The translations under genes were made by a program, and so were the position numbers. Below, piece after piece: positions 27,008 to 36,184 of a stretch of DNA of 64,000 nucleotides; positions within the stretch are counted from its first letter, which is position 1, and every line of letters begins with the position of its first letter. The stretch is from Rudaeicoccus suwonensis (GTDB lineage: Bacteria; Actinomycetota; Actinomycetes; Actinomycetales; Dermatophilaceae): contig NZ_VIVQ01000006.1 in NCBI RefSeq assembly GCF_007829035.1, positions 28,475 through 92,474 of the forward strand. Direction: 5' to 3'. Below the pieces are notes generated by a model. The model saw only the letters and a list, made by a program, of their open reading frames with translations. It did no database searches and had not been told where the DNA came from.

Positions 27008-27945
27008 GTTCTCAGACCTCGACCTCGCAGTCGTCCGAGGCCGGCACCGTGACGCCACCGGTCGATTTCACCGTCGGCAAGTCCGGTGCTCGCGCGGCCA
27101 AGAACACTGCTGCGACCGTGCTGGTGTGGCTGGCTTTTCTCATCGCACTGATCCCGCTGGTCTGGATCCTCTGGCTGGTGATCAGCAAGGGCTTCCACAC
27201 GATGCTGTCGATCACCTGGTGGCAGAAGGACCAGTCCGGTGTGGGCGCAGCCGGCTTCGACAAGAACATCCGCGGTGCCCGGCACGCCATCGTCGGCACC
27301 CTGCTGACCGCCCTGGCGACCTCGGTCATCGCAGTGCCACTGGCAGTGATGACGGCGGTCTACCTGGTGGAATACGGTCGCGGCCGCATCGCCAAGCTGG
27401 TGAGCTTCATGGTCGACATCCTGAGCGGTGTGCCCTCGATCGTGGCAGCGCTGTTCATCTACGCCGTCTGGGTCAGCTCGTTCGGGCTGCGCCTGATCCC
27501 GCTGTGCACGTCGTTCGCGCTGGCCATGCTGATGATCCCGGTGGTGACGCGCTCCACCGAGGAGATACTCAAGCTGGTGCCGAACGAACTGCGCGAGGCG
27601 TCCTACGCCCTCGGCGTGCCGAAGTGGAAGACGATCACCCGGATCGTGCTGCCGACCTCGCTGTCGGGGATCGTCACCGGTGCGCTGCTGGGTTTCTCCC
27701 GCGTCGCCGGTGAGACCGCTCCCCTGCTGATCCTCGCGGCATACACGCCGTATCTCAACCAGAATCTGTTCTCGGGGAGTATGGCGGCGCTGCCGACCTT
27801 CATCAACAACAACGTGCAGTATCTCGCCAGCGACCCGATCAGCGCGGACCGCGTCTGGGGCGCCGCGTGCACGTTGCTGCTGCTCGTCTTCGTCATCAAC
27901 ATGCTCGGCCGTCTGATCGGGCGCTTCGCCCGCGTCAAGTCCTGA
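27004..27945 (+). CDS. pstA: Phosphate ABC transporter permease PstA
   Basis: 313 residues with six membrane helices. The EAA-loop region reads [21 protein letters not shown] and [14 protein letters not shown] is the counterpart of the PstC signature. It pairs with PstC; pstB follows after 40 nt with an AGGAAGC ribosome binding site. Confidence 0.96.
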   Translation: MSSQTSTSQSSEAGTVTPPVDFTVGKSGARAAKNTAATVLVWLAFLIALIPLVWILWLVISKGFHTMLSITWWQKDQSGVGAAGFDKNIRGARHAIVGTLLTALATSVIAVPLAVMTAVYLVEYGRGRIAKLVSFMVDILSGVPSIVAALFIYAVWVSSFGLRLIPLCTSFALAMLMIPVVTRSTEEILKLVPNELREASYALGVPKWKTITRIVLPTSLSGIVTGALLGFSRVAGETAPLLILAAYTPYLNQNLFSGSMAALPTFINNNVQYLASDPISADRVWGAACTLLLLVFVINMLGRLIGRFARVKS

Positions 27946-27985
27946 CCTGCACCCGCCGCCCGACTCCCATCACAGGAAGCAACAC

Positions 27986-28762
27986 ATGAGCAAGCGCATC
28001 GACGTCAAAGATCTGAACGTCTACTACGGCAGCTTCAAGGCGGTCGAAGGCGTCACGATGACTGTCGAACCACGGTCGATCACCGCCTTCATCGGGCCGT
28101 CCGGATGCGGCAAGTCGACCTTTCTGAGGACGTTGAACCGCATGCATGAGGTGATCCCGGGCGGGCGCGTCGAGGGACAGGTGCTGCTGGACAACGAGGA
28201 CCTCTACGCCCCCGGCGTCGACCCGGTCGGGGTGCGCCGCACCGTCGGCATGGTCTTCCAGCGCCCGAACCCGTTCCCGACCATGTCGATTCGCGACAAC
28301 GTGGTCGCGGGCCTGCGACTGAACGGTGTCAAGAACAAGAAGGTGCTCGACCAGAAGGTCGAGGAGTCGCTCAAGGGCGCCAACCTGTGGAACGAGGTCA
28401 AGGACCGGCTGAACAAGCCCGGCGCCGGGCTGTCCGGTGGTCAGCAGCAGCGGTTGTGCATCGCCCGGGCGATCGCGGTGGAGCCGCAGGTGCTGCTCAT
28501 GGACGAGCCGTGTTCGGCGCTCGACCCGATCTCGACCCTGGCGATCGAGGACCTCGTGACACAGCTGAAGGAACGCTTCACCATCGTCATCGTCACGCAC
28601 AACATGCAGCAGGCATCGCGCGTGTCGGACAAGACGGCCTTCTTCAACCTCGAGGCCACCGGCAAGCCGGGCAACCTCATCGAGATGGACGACACCCAGC
28701 AGATCTTCAACAATCCCAGCAAGAAGGCCACCGAGGACTACATCTCGGGCCGCTTCGGCTGA
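27986..28762 (+). CDS. pstB: Phosphate ABC transporter ATPase PstB
   Basis: 258 residues. Walker [10 protein letters not shown] (residues 37-45), the Q-loop in [10 protein letters not shown], signature LSGGQQQR, Walker [13 protein letters not shown] and the H-loop in IVTHNMQQA are all intact. It powers PstCA. No phoU follows; a small basic protein gene comes next. Confidence 0.97.
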   Translation: MSKRIDVKDLNVYYGSFKAVEGVTMTVEPRSITAFIGPSGCGKSTFLRTLNRMHEVIPGGRVEGQVLLDNEDLYAPGVDPVGVRRTVGMVFQRPNPFPTMSIRDNVVAGLRLNGVKNKKVLDQKVEESLKGANLWNEVKDRLNKPGAGLSGGQQQRLCIARAIAVEPQVLLMDEPCSALDPISTLAIEDLVTQLKERFTIVIVTHNMQQASRVSDKTAFFNLEATGKPGNLIEMDDTQQIFNNPSKKATEDYISGRFG

Positions 28763-28809
28763 TCCGGGGTTCGTCAGCAGGGCTGCACCGACTACGGCAT
28801 CATGGACGG

Positions 28810-29097
28810 GTGGCCAAAAAGAAGACCGATCGCGGCCCCCGTTTCCTGGCCCGCAAGGGCGACAAGCTCAAACTCACCGATGCCAAGGGCCACAAGCACA
28901 CAGCCCAGGTCGTCGACCTCGACGAGGACCTGACCAAGGAACAGGGCAGCTTCACCTTCGGCTACTGCAAGAGCTGCGACTGGACCGGCCGAGCACGACG
29001 TGCGCGTGACAAGGCTCGCAACGACGCCCGTGACCACCGCAAGGAGTGCGAGGGTAAGGGCAAGATCATGCTGGGTGTGACCGACCACCGCGACTGA
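28810..29097 (+). CDS. Small basic protein with a CxxCxW motif, unknown function
   Basis: 95 residues, strongly basic at the start (VAKKKTD) and in the middle. YCKSCDWTG at about residues 58-66 gives one CxxC pair, and a third Cys (RKEC) lies in a highly charged Arg/Asp-rich helix. This could be half of a zinc knuckle or an RNA-binding element. The GTG at 28810 follows GGACGG. I do not recognise the family. It is 47 nt after pstB and may be in that transcript. Confidence 0.65.
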   Translation: MAKKKTDRGPRFLARKGDKLKLTDAKGHKHTAQVVDLDEDLTKEQGSFTFGYCKSCDWTGRARRARDKARNDARDHRKECEGKGKIMLGVTDHRD

Positions 29098-29177
29098 TGG
29101 TGTGATCCGGCCGGACATCACCCGGTCGTACGCCTGTCGGGAACAACTGCACCGGACATGCCGTTAGGCTTCGTGTT

Positions 29178-29258
29178 GCGTCGGGCCGCGGCAGCCCCGG
29201 GTCCCAAAATACGCCGCTACGAGCGGCCGTGCGCCGTGAGGCGCTCCCGGCCCGACGC
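29178..29258. other. Candidate structured RNA element (multi-stem)
   Basis: Closing stem GCGTCGGGCCG (29178-29188) / CGGCCCGACGC (29248-29258), 11 bp perfect. It encloses two perfect hairpins: GCCGC-tacga-GCGGC (29213-29227) and GCGCC-gtga-GGCGC (29231-29244). A branched fold this compact in an intergenic region, 12 nt before a strong terminator, could be a small RNA or processed 3' end. I match it to no known family. Confidence 0.4.
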
Positions 29259-29270
29259 ATCGCGACGTGG

Positions 29271-29311
29271 CTCAGCCCGGTCCGATGACACCGTCATCGG
29301 ACCGGGCTGAG
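29271..29311. terminator. Perfect bidirectional terminator
   Basis: 19-bp perfect arms (29271-29289 and 29293-29311) with a 3-nt loop between convergent genes. A GGTCGTT and then GTTGTTGTTT-rich tract follows on the plus strand. Confidence 0.8.
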
Positions 29312-29341
29312 GTCGTTCGCGGTTGTTGTTTCCGATGGAGG

Positions 29342-29989
29342 TCAGTCGAGCTGACCGGCCCGCCAAGCGGCGGCTGCCCGTGACAGATCCTGGGCGGTGC
29401 TGAGCAAGGCCGAGGCGCTGTGGGTTGCGGCTGAGGCAGCGGCTTCGTCATATCCGTCGTCATCATCGGCACGATGCGCCCGACCGATCGAGATCACCCG
29501 GCAGAATGCCGCAGCGCGATCCAACGCCACCGCCAGATCGCCGTCGAAGACACCGGTGAGGATCGCGTCGACCAATTCGCGCAGGGCCTCCGGCGACGGC
29601 GGCTCAGCGGCTCCGGCGACGGCGTGCGAGACATCGGCATGGTGGCGACCGACGTCGTAATCCATTGCGGCGCCTACCGAATCGCGCTGGACCCACTCGC
29701 GGATCGTGTAGAGCCGCCAGAGCGCGCCAGGCAGACTCACCGGCGCACGATCGGCCCACAGTTGGGCAATCGTGGACATGCCGAGTTCGTCGACGAGCTC
29801 GACCAACCGCCGGGTGAGTTCCGGGTCGTCGGCGGCGCGACCCGCACCGACCAGTACCGCGGCGGTCTCGTGCGCGACCTCGCTGACCTCGGCCGGATCG
29901 AGGCTGCTGGGCTGGGAGTCCATCTCGCGCGGCGTCATCATCGCGGGGCGCCGCGGTCGTTTGGGGGCACCTGCCGGATCCTGCGTCAT
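29342..29989 (-). CDS. Conserved alpha-helical protein of unknown function
   Basis: 215 residues, predicted all-helical. The central part reads LVELVDELGMSTIAQLWADRAP and LPGALWRLYTIREWVQRD, and a DDDDGYDEAAA acidic patch lies near residue 180. No membrane span or catalytic motif is visible. The ATG at 29989 has GAAGGAG five bases upstream. It follows the DUF3516 helicase gene in the same direction with a 43-nt gap, so the two may be co-transcribed. I do not recognise the family. Confidence 0.75.
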   Translation of the reverse strand: MTQDPAGAPKRPRRPAMMTPREMDSQPSSLDPAEVSEVAHETAAVLVGAGRAADDPELTRRLVELVDELGMSTIAQLWADRAPVSLPGALWRLYTIREWVQRDSVGAAMDYDVGRHHADVSHAVAGAAEPPSPEALRELVDAILTGVFDGDLAVALDRAAAFCRVISIGRAHRADDDDGYDEAAASAATHSASALLSTAQDLSRAAAAWRAGQLD

Positions 29990-30032
29990 ACGCACTCCTT
30001 CATGGTCCTTCGCCGACTTCGAGGGTAAGCCT

Positions 30033-32567
30033 TCAATCCATGCGGTTGAGGCCGAGCACGACGATCACGGCCTGACCGGCGGCGTCACTGGCGCGCAGAT
30101 CGACCTCGGCGTCGATCCCCCAGTCGCGGTCATCGGCGGGATCGTCGATCACCTGCCGCACCTCCCACTTGCCCTTGCCCTCGGTGATGCGCAGATAGGC
30201 CGCACCCCGGGCACGCGCGCCGGTCTGGATCTCGTCATGGTCGGCGAAGTATGCCGAAAGGTCCTCGTGCCAGGCGTTTTCGTCCATCACCACCTCGGTC
30301 GGCGGCTCCGTCGACGCGGCCACGTCGCGTTCGATCGCAGCCAGCGCGACGATGTCTCGACGCGCCGCACATTGCAGACGGCGGAACATCCCATTGCGCA
30401 CCTGCACCCGGAACGCCTTGGCGTTGGCCGTGATCGGTCGAGGCGCCTTGGGGGCAGCTGTGACTTCTTCGTGAAGTGTCGGGTTGGCGAGTTCTTCCCA
30501 CTCGTCGAGCAGGCTGGAGTCGGTCTGGCGGATGACCTCGCCGAGCCACTCGACGAGATCGTTCAGCTCCTCATTCTTCTGACTCTCCGGCACCGTCTGT
30601 CGCAGCGTGCGATAGGCGTCGGTGAGGTAGCGCAGCACGATGCCCTCGGACCGCGCAACGTCATACTGCTTGACCAGATCTCCGAAACTCCATGCATTGG
30701 AATACATTTCGCGTACGACAGACTTCGGCGAGAGGGCATCCTCGACAACCCAGGGCTGACGGCTGCGGTAGGTCTCGAAGGCCGCCTCCAGCAACTCGGC
30801 GAGCGGCTGGGGCCAGCTGATGTCCTCCAGCAGCTCCATCCGCTCGTCGTATTCGATGCCGTCGGCCTTCATCTCGGCGATCGCCTCGCCGCGCACTTTG
30901 CGCCGTTGTGCGAGCAGGATCGGTCGCGGGTCCTCCAGGATCGCCTCGATGACCGATACCACGTCGAGGGTATAGGTCTCGGACTCCGGATCCAGCAGGT
31001 CAAGCACCGCGAGCGCGAACGGCGCAAGCGGTTGGTTGAGCGCGAATCCCGACTGCAGATCGCTGATCAGGCGCACCTGCCGGCCGTCCGCCATCGGTTC
31101 CGGCAGCCGCTCCACGACGCCTGCGGTCAGCAACTCGCGTGACAGCGTGATGGCACGTCGCGCCAGTCGGCGGCGGCGGCGTTCGTCCTCATGGTTGCCA
31201 CGCACCAGATCACGTATGGCGACATACGGGTCGCCTTCTCGCGCAATGAGATTCAGCAACATCGAGTGAGTGATGCGCATCCGCGACTGCAGCGCCTCCG
31301 GCTCTGCGGCGACCAGGCGCTCGAAGGTTTCCTCGCTGTAGTTGACGAAGCCCTCCGGCGGCTTCTTGCGCTGCACCTTGCGTAGCCTCTTGGGGTCGTC
31401 GCCAGCTTTGGCTACCGCGCGGGCGTTCTCGATCAGGTGGTCCGGCGCCTGCACGACGACCGACCCGCTCGTGTCGAAGCCGGCCCGCCCGGCCCGCCCG
31501 GCGATCTGATGGAACTCGCGCGCCTTGAGCAGTCGTTGCCGGCTACCGTCGAACTTGGTGAGGCCGGTGAACAGCACAGTGCGGATCGGCACATTGATTC
31601 CGACACCGAGAGTGTCGGTGCCACACACCACCTTGAGCAGACCGTCCTGCGCAAGAGTTTCGACGAGCCTGCGGTACTTGGGCAGCATGCCCGCGTGATG
31701 CACGCCGATTCCGTGGCGCACCAAGCGATTCAGCGTTTTGCCGAAGCCTGCCGAGAAGCGGAATCCAGCGATCACCTCGCTGATGCGCTCCTTGTCCGGC
31801 TTGCTCAGCATGTTGATGCTCATCAGCGCCTGCGCCTGCTCGAGGGCAGCGGCCTGGGTGAAGTGGACGACATACACCGGCGCCTGACGGGTTTGCAGCA
31901 GTTCTTCGATCGTCTCGTGCAATGGCGTCATGGACCAGGTGAAGCTCAACGGTACGGGTCGCTCGGCGGTCGCGACAGTCGCGGTCGGGCGACCGGTGCG
32001 AACGGTCAGCTCTTGCTCGAACAGGCTGACATCACCCAAAGTTGCTGACATCAAAAGGAATTGAGCTTGTGGCAATTCCAACAGCGGCACCTGCCAGGCC
32101 CAGCCGCGTTCGGGTTCGGAGTAGAAGTGGAACTCGTCCATGATCACCAGGCCGACGTCGGCGCTACGGCCTTCGCGCAGCGCGATGTTGGCCAGTACCT
32201 CCGCCGTGCAGCAGATGACCGGCGCGTCCGCGTTCACCGACGCGTCACCGGTCAGCATTCCGACGTTGTCCGCGCCGAAGATCTCGCACAGCGCAAAGAA
32301 TTTCTCCGACACCAGCGCTTTGATCGGCGCAGTGTAGAAACTGACGCGGTCGTCGGCGAGTGCCGCGAAGTGCGCTGCTGTCGCGACCAGTGACTTGCCT
32401 GACCCGGTGGGCGTAGCCAGGATGACGTTCGCGCCGCTGAGCAGCTCAATGACTGCTTCCTCCTGGTGCGGGTAGAGCGTCAGCCCACGGTCGTTCACCC
32501 AACCACCGAATTCGGCGAACAGCCGGTCGGGGTCGGGGGTGGGCGGCAGGCGGTCGTAGAGGTTCAT
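30033..32567 (-). CDS. DEAD/DEAH-box helicase with DUF3516 (Ski2-like)
   Basis: 844 residues. Motif I ATPTGSGKS (residues 51-59), motif II DEFH, motif III MSATLG and motif VI HQIAGRAGRAGFD place it in the Ski2/HelY-like superfamily 2. A ~350-residue C-terminal region is the actinobacterial DUF3516 domain. Probable ATP-dependent RNA or DNA unwinding; the substrate is unproven. The RxGxHHAGMLPKYR segment is canonical. GTG/ATG choice is not in doubt (ATG at 32567). Confidence 0.9.
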   Translation of the reverse strand: MNLYDRLPPTPDPDRLFAEFGGWVNDRGLTLYPHQEEAVIELLSGANVILATPTGSGKSLVATAAHFAALADDRVSFYTAPIKALVSEKFFALCEIFGADNVGMLTGDASVNADAPVICCTAEVLANIALREGRSADVGLVIMDEFHFYSEPERGWAWQVPLLELPQAQFLLMSATLGDVSLFEQELTVRTGRPTATVATAERPVPLSFTWSMTPLHETIEELLQTRQAPVYVVHFTQAAALEQAQALMSINMLSKPDKERISEVIAGFRFSAGFGKTLNRLVRHGIGVHHAGMLPKYRRLVETLAQDGLLKVVCGTDTLGVGINVPIRTVLFTGLTKFDGSRQRLLKAREFHQIAGRAGRAGFDTSGSVVVQAPDHLIENARAVAKAGDDPKRLRKVQRKKPPEGFVNYSEETFERLVAAEPEALQSRMRITHSMLLNLIAREGDPYVAIRDLVRGNHEDERRRRRLARRAITLSRELLTAGVVERLPEPMADGRQVRLISDLQSGFALNQPLAPFALAVLDLLDPESETYTLDVVSVIEAILEDPRPILLAQRRKVRGEAIAEMKADGIEYDERMELLEDISWPQPLAELLEAAFETYRSRQPWVVEDALSPKSVVREMYSNAWSFGDLVKQYDVARSEGIVLRYLTDAYRTLRQTVPESQKNEELNDLVEWLGEVIRQTDSSLLDEWEELANPTLHEEVTAAPKAPRPITANAKAFRVQVRNGMFRRLQCAARRDIVALAAIERDVAASTEPPTEVVMDENAWHEDLSAYFADHDEIQTGARARGAAYLRITEGKGKWEVRQVIDDPADDRDWGIDAEVDLRASDAAGQAVIVVLGLNRMD

Positions 32568-32660
32568 GGCGGGTCGATCCTGCCAGGCTGAGCCGACCGG
32601 CCGGAAACGCGCGTCACGCCGGCAAGGCCCGGTTCCGAGACCTCACCGATCGCGGAAGGG

Positions 32661-33992
32661 TCAGTCGGTTCCAACAACCGGCTTGGCGGCACGGAGCCTG
32701 CGCTCGGTGGCGGTGATCGGTCCGGGGTGCGGGTTCGGCGACTGCCCGGTCGTATGACGCAGGCCGGTCCGTGGCGCACCGGTCCCGCCGGCAGCCGACG
32801 GGGAGAAAGCGGGGAAGCTGGCGCCCAGCCACTGAAGTGCATACGGCATGGCGGCGATCCACACATCCATGCGGTGACCCATATCCGGCCAGGTCATCGA
32901 CGTGACCGACATCGGCGCCCGCGCATTCTCGGCGAACTGCTTGCTGACCTTGCCCGACAGGACGTCCTTGCCAGCGATCTGAACCCACGCGGCGATACGC
33001 GGCGGGTCGGTCCGCTCCCGCTGCAGCAGGTTGTACTCGGCTGGGATCCCTGCCTTGCCGAAGGGATTGCCGGTGCCGAACAGGGGGCTGAAGTAGCCAC
33101 CGAGAATGATCGCGGCGCTGTACCGCTGTGGCGTGGTCATCGCTGTCACCGCCGAACACCACCCGCCGGCGCTGAGGCCCATCGTCGCCCAGGAGTTGCG
33201 GCTGCTCTGCACGCGGAAGTGGCTGATGACCCAGTCGGGCACGGTCTGCGTCAGCCAGGTGCCCATGGTGGAGCCTGGCGCGTTGACGCACTCGGTGTCA
33301 TCACCGTCAGGCGTGTAGTTCGGCGCGACGATGATGGGCGGGTTGATCTCACGTCTGGCGGCGAGCCGGCTGACGATGCGCCCGATGTCGATCGGGTGGC
33401 GCCAGTCGCGCGGTCCGCCGGGGATGCCGTGAAAGACCTCGATCACCGGATAGGTGCGATTCGCCTGCGACGCGTCGGTGTAGCTCTGCGGCAGCCAGAT
33501 CATCACTGCGCCGCCACGTCCGTCAGACCGCGGCACCCGGACGTCGACATACTGCCCGGCCGCACCGGGGTTTGCTTTCAGTCGCAGTTGTTGCTGGGTG
33601 AGAGCGCGGGTCGCGGCGAACTGCACAGCCGTCTGATCTGCGCCCGGCGAATGCGTCGACAGGACGTCTGCCGGGTTCGCCCCGTTCGTCTGCTCGACGC
33701 CCTTGCTGGCATTGCCACCGAACATGTCGTGACCGAGGTCACCCCACCCGGCATACCAACCGTTCTGCTGGTTCAGGGTTGCAGCGACGGCGACGATAGC
33801 GAGAACCGTTGCGAGCGCTTGCATTCCGGCCCGGCCCACGACCGCCCATACGTTGCGTGCCGCCAGCCTCGGCCACACCAGGACCACTCCGGCAAAAGCG
33901 GCCACGGCAAGCAGCCAGGCCACGAGCACCGTTCCTGCACCATTTGGTTCCACTGCGGTCAATCCCCCGGACACTGAGTCCAGCGGACTCAC
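32661..33992 (-). CDS. Membrane-anchored esterase-family (PF00756-like) alpha/beta hydrolase
   Basis: 443 residues. Two hydrophobic N-terminal helices (about 20-40 and 48-72) are followed by an extracytoplasmic esterase-D/mycolyltransferase-like domain. The nucleophile Ser274 is in GLSAGGWC, and a HGIPGGPRDW loop precedes it. A His in WPDMGHRMDVW is the likely catalytic base. Relatives include antigen-85-type acyltransferases, but this organism probably lacks mycolic acids, so an esterase role on envelope or exogenous substrates is more likely. The gene is alone on its strand between the helicase gene and the tRNA. Confidence 0.82.
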   Translation of the reverse strand: MSPLDSVSGGLTAVEPNGAGTVLVAWLLAVAAFAGVVLVWPRLAARNVWAVVGRAGMQALATVLAIVAVAATLNQQNGWYAGWGDLGHDMFGGNASKGVEQTNGANPADVLSTHSPGADQTAVQFAATRALTQQQLRLKANPGAAGQYVDVRVPRSDGRGGAVMIWLPQSYTDASQANRTYPVIEVFHGIPGGPRDWRHPIDIGRIVSRLAARREINPPIIVAPNYTPDGDDTECVNAPGSTMGTWLTQTVPDWVISHFRVQSSRNSWATMGLSAGGWCSAVTAMTTPQRYSAAIILGGYFSPLFGTGNPFGKAGIPAEYNLLQRERTDPPRIAAWVQIAGKDVLSGKVSKQFAENARAPMSVTSMTWPDMGHRMDVWIAAMPYALQWLGASFPAFSPSAAGGTGAPRTGLRHTTGQSPNPHPGPITATERRLRAAKPVVGTD

Positions 33993-34225
33993 TTCATCGT
34001 GCGTTCTGTCTCCATGGTGACGCCGCAGCCTGGATTTTGGTTGGACGACCGTCGAGCGAGCCGTCGGCGGCGCTCGTGGCAGTCGAGGCGGTCGAGGCGA
34101 CCGGGACGCACCGGCGCAGGCCCGGTCGGCCCGATGTGCTCGACCGACCGCCGGAGGCTAGGCTTGCCGAGCGCTGCGCACGTATGACGGGGGTCTCGCC
34201 CCGGTCGGCTGTGCCGCAGACATCA

Positions 34226-34298
34226 GGGCCTTTAGCTCAATTGGCAGAGCTGCGGACTTTTAATCCGTAGGTTGTGGGTTCGAGCCCCACAGGGCCCA
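34226..34298 (+). tRNA. tRNA-Lys(UUU)
   Basis: 73-nt cloverleaf. The acceptor GGGCCTT pairs with AGGGCCC, the D stem is GCTC/GAGC, and the anticodon loop CTTTTAA has TTT at 34259-34261. The T arm is GTGGG-ttcgagc-CCCAC and the discriminator is A at 34298. CCA is not encoded. The upstream 230 nt (33993-34225) hold no gene I can support. Confidence 0.97.
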
Positions 34299-34601
34299 CC
34301 CGACGACGCGTGACCGAAACCGTGGACTGCCACGTGTTGCTCATCGTCACGAGTCACGACGCTGAGGAACTCAGTGTTCACGAAGACCCGCTCTCGACCC
34401 GCGTTGCCTCAACCAGAAACGCAGCCGTCTCCACCTGCGTTGAATTTCATGGAGATAGTTACCACATCCACCGGATCGGTGACATCTCATAACATGTTCG
34501 CTCGCATCCCGCCGCGAACACCGAGCCTGCGACGGATCGCGGCGCGAGAGGGGTCGGACCGCCAGTCACCACCGAGACGCACCAGCAGGCGTCAGAGAAA
34601 T
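34299..34601. other. Gene-free stretch after tRNA-Lys
   Basis: About 300 nt, somewhat richer in A/T than its surroundings, with no convincing reading frame, hairpin or repeat. It is possibly eroded sequence between the tRNA and the monooxygenase-like gene. Confidence 0.4.
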
Positions 34602-34904
34602 TCAGTCGCGCAGCGGTGAACCGACCACCCGGAAACGCAAACCGCCCATCTTCCCGGACAGCAACGGCATCGCTTCGCTGATCGCGGCGCGCACGCTGTC
34701 CAGTTGCAGTGAGGCAGTGTGCGCGTCCTCGGACTCCCACAACTCGACGACGAAAACCGCATCAGGCTCGGCCTCGTTGATGCCGACTTCATACAGCTGA
34801 CAACCGATGTCGGCGAGCACCTGACTGCGTCGCGTCAGGATCGCCACCAACTCGTCTCGCTTACCGGGCAGAACCCCGAGCGTCCCCACATTCACGAACG
34901 TCAT
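34602..34904 (-). CDS. Antibiotic biosynthesis monooxygenase (ABM) domain protein
   Basis: 100-residue ferredoxin-like ABM fold. MTFVNVGTLGVLPGKRDELVAIL is the typical opening and VFVVELWESEDAHTAS the conserved central strand and loop. ABM dimers include quinol monooxygenases, heme-degrading IsdG-type enzymes and many of unknown role; residues that would choose between them are not visible. ATG at 34904. Confidence 0.85.
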   Translation of the reverse strand: MTFVNVGTLGVLPGKRDELVAILTRRSQVLADIGCQLYEVGINEAEPDAVFVVELWESEDAHTASLQLDSVRAAISEAMPLLSGKMGGLRFRVVGSPLRD

Positions 34905-35020
34905 GCTCGAACCGTAGCCGCGAGGTATGTGAAGCGGCACGTTGTCGCGGCGGCGACACATAGCAAGGGCGCGCGCTCCATGGCTGGTAGCTTCGGCCAT
35001 CGACAACGCCAAGAGCAGAA

Positions 35021-35593
35021 TTACGGCGATGAATATGCCTTGGCGTAAGGCACGCTCTGGCCCTTCGCATTGATAGGCACAAGCGGGTTCGTCGAGGGAA
35101 ACTGAAGGTCTTCGGAGGGAGAGGCTGGACTGTATGTCCAGTACTTCACGATCTTTCCCCCGAACACGCTCTTGCTGACCGCTGTCGCACGGATGATCTT
35201 TGCCCCGATCTTCACCGCGACAGCCGACGGAGGCAAGGGGCCGAAATACACCGGCATCACATCCGATGGGGTATCGCCAGAACCATTAGCCATATCCAGG
35301 TACGCAGCGTTGTGTGCGTCCGCGAAGGCGCACCCGGCATACGAGTTTTGATCGTTCTCGATCTCAAGAGCAGTGAATGGCCGGGACGACGACGGTGCGG
35401 AGTCCCAAGCAGCGCACAGTGACCCGGCTTCGACCCACGCCGCCACCTCCACTCGATAGCCGTGGTTGATGCTGGATGCAACGAGCACCGGCTTGGTCGT
35501 CACGTCCGAAGACGTGCCGCATCCCGCCAGTGCGGAGCCGCACACAAGTGCGACGAACGACACGATCAGCTGTCGAATTTGGTGACCAGGCAT
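35021..35593 (-). CDS. Hypothetical lipoprotein
   Basis: 190 residues. The signal ends in LAGC at about Cys25, so it is a lipoprotein anchored to the outer face of the membrane. The exported part has two further Cys residues (SLCAAW and YAGCAF) that could pair. No family recognised. GC content and codon bias are looser than in neighbours, suggesting a lineage-specific or recently gained gene. ATG at 35593 is the start closest to the hydrophobic segment. Confidence 0.65.
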   Translation of the reverse strand: MPGHQIRQLIVSFVALVCGSALAGCGTSSDVTTKPVLVASSINHGYRVEVAAWVEAGSLCAAWDSAPSSSRPFTALEIENDQNSYAGCAFADAHNAAYLDMANGSGDTPSDVMPVYFGPLPPSAVAVKIGAKIIRATAVSKSVFGGKIVKYWTYSPASPSEDLQFPSTNPLVPINAKGQSVPYAKAYSSP

Positions 35594-35681
35594 ACGGTTC
35601 ACTTCCGATGCGTAACCCGATCTCTGTCGCGAGATCGTGATCATGCGGACTCTATAGCCTTCACGTGCTGCGTTCGACCAC

Positions 35682-36137
35682 TCAGCCTTGTCCCTGGTCA
35701 CGTACTCGCCAGCCTGCAGGCGTGCGAACGAAATCAAAACTCCACGGTTCAACACCGGCCTGGAGTGAATGGTCGGGGAAGGCAGTGGTCTTCATGGTGA
35801 AGGTGACCAGCTCCACACTGGCGCCAGCTTCGCTCGCGGGTACGAACATCGGCGCCTGAACGTCCTTGTAGCTGAGCATCTTCGGATCGTGGCACCACGC
35901 GAATGTCGTGTTCTCCCAGTGGTACGTGAGCGCCTTCGTCATCGCGCAGTCGCCGGTGGTCGCCGCGTGCAAATAGACCAACGCCGTGTCAGTCACCGAC
36001 ATACCCGGCCCCGGCACCGGGCCGACCGGCCGTGCCTGCGTAGCTGACCCGACCCCATGAGTCGCGACAACAGCGGCGCCCGCCACCACAGCAGCGGCCA
36101 CCGCGACCGCCAGGCCACGACGTCGCCGACGGGTCAC
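35682..36137 (-). CDS. Hypothetical exported or membrane-anchored protein
   Basis: 151 residues. A highly basic start (VTRRRRRG) and one hydrophobic helix (about 8-28) form an anchor or uncleaved signal. The exported domain has two Cys (TTGDCAMTK and FAWCHDP) and a pattern like small NTF2-type secreted domains, but the match is only by eye. It is 47 nt downstream of the LCP gene on the same strand and may be co-expressed with it. Confidence 0.6.
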   Translation of the reverse strand: MTRRRRRGLAVAVAAAVVAGAAVVATHGVGSATQARPVGPVPGPGMSVTDTALVYLHAATTGDCAMTKALTYHWENTTFAWCHDPKMLSYKDVQAPMFVPASEAGASVELVTFTMKTTAFPDHSLQAGVEPWSFDFVRTPAGWRVRDQGQG

Positions 36138-36184
36138 CGAGGCAGGTTCAGGTTGACGGCCAGAACGGCTTTCTTGCCAGACGC

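Noticed and set aside
33993..34225. Promoter for tRNA-Lys built on TATGAC at about 34192
   Set aside because: No -35 at proper spacing, and TATGAC here is one of the many copies of the over-represented word.
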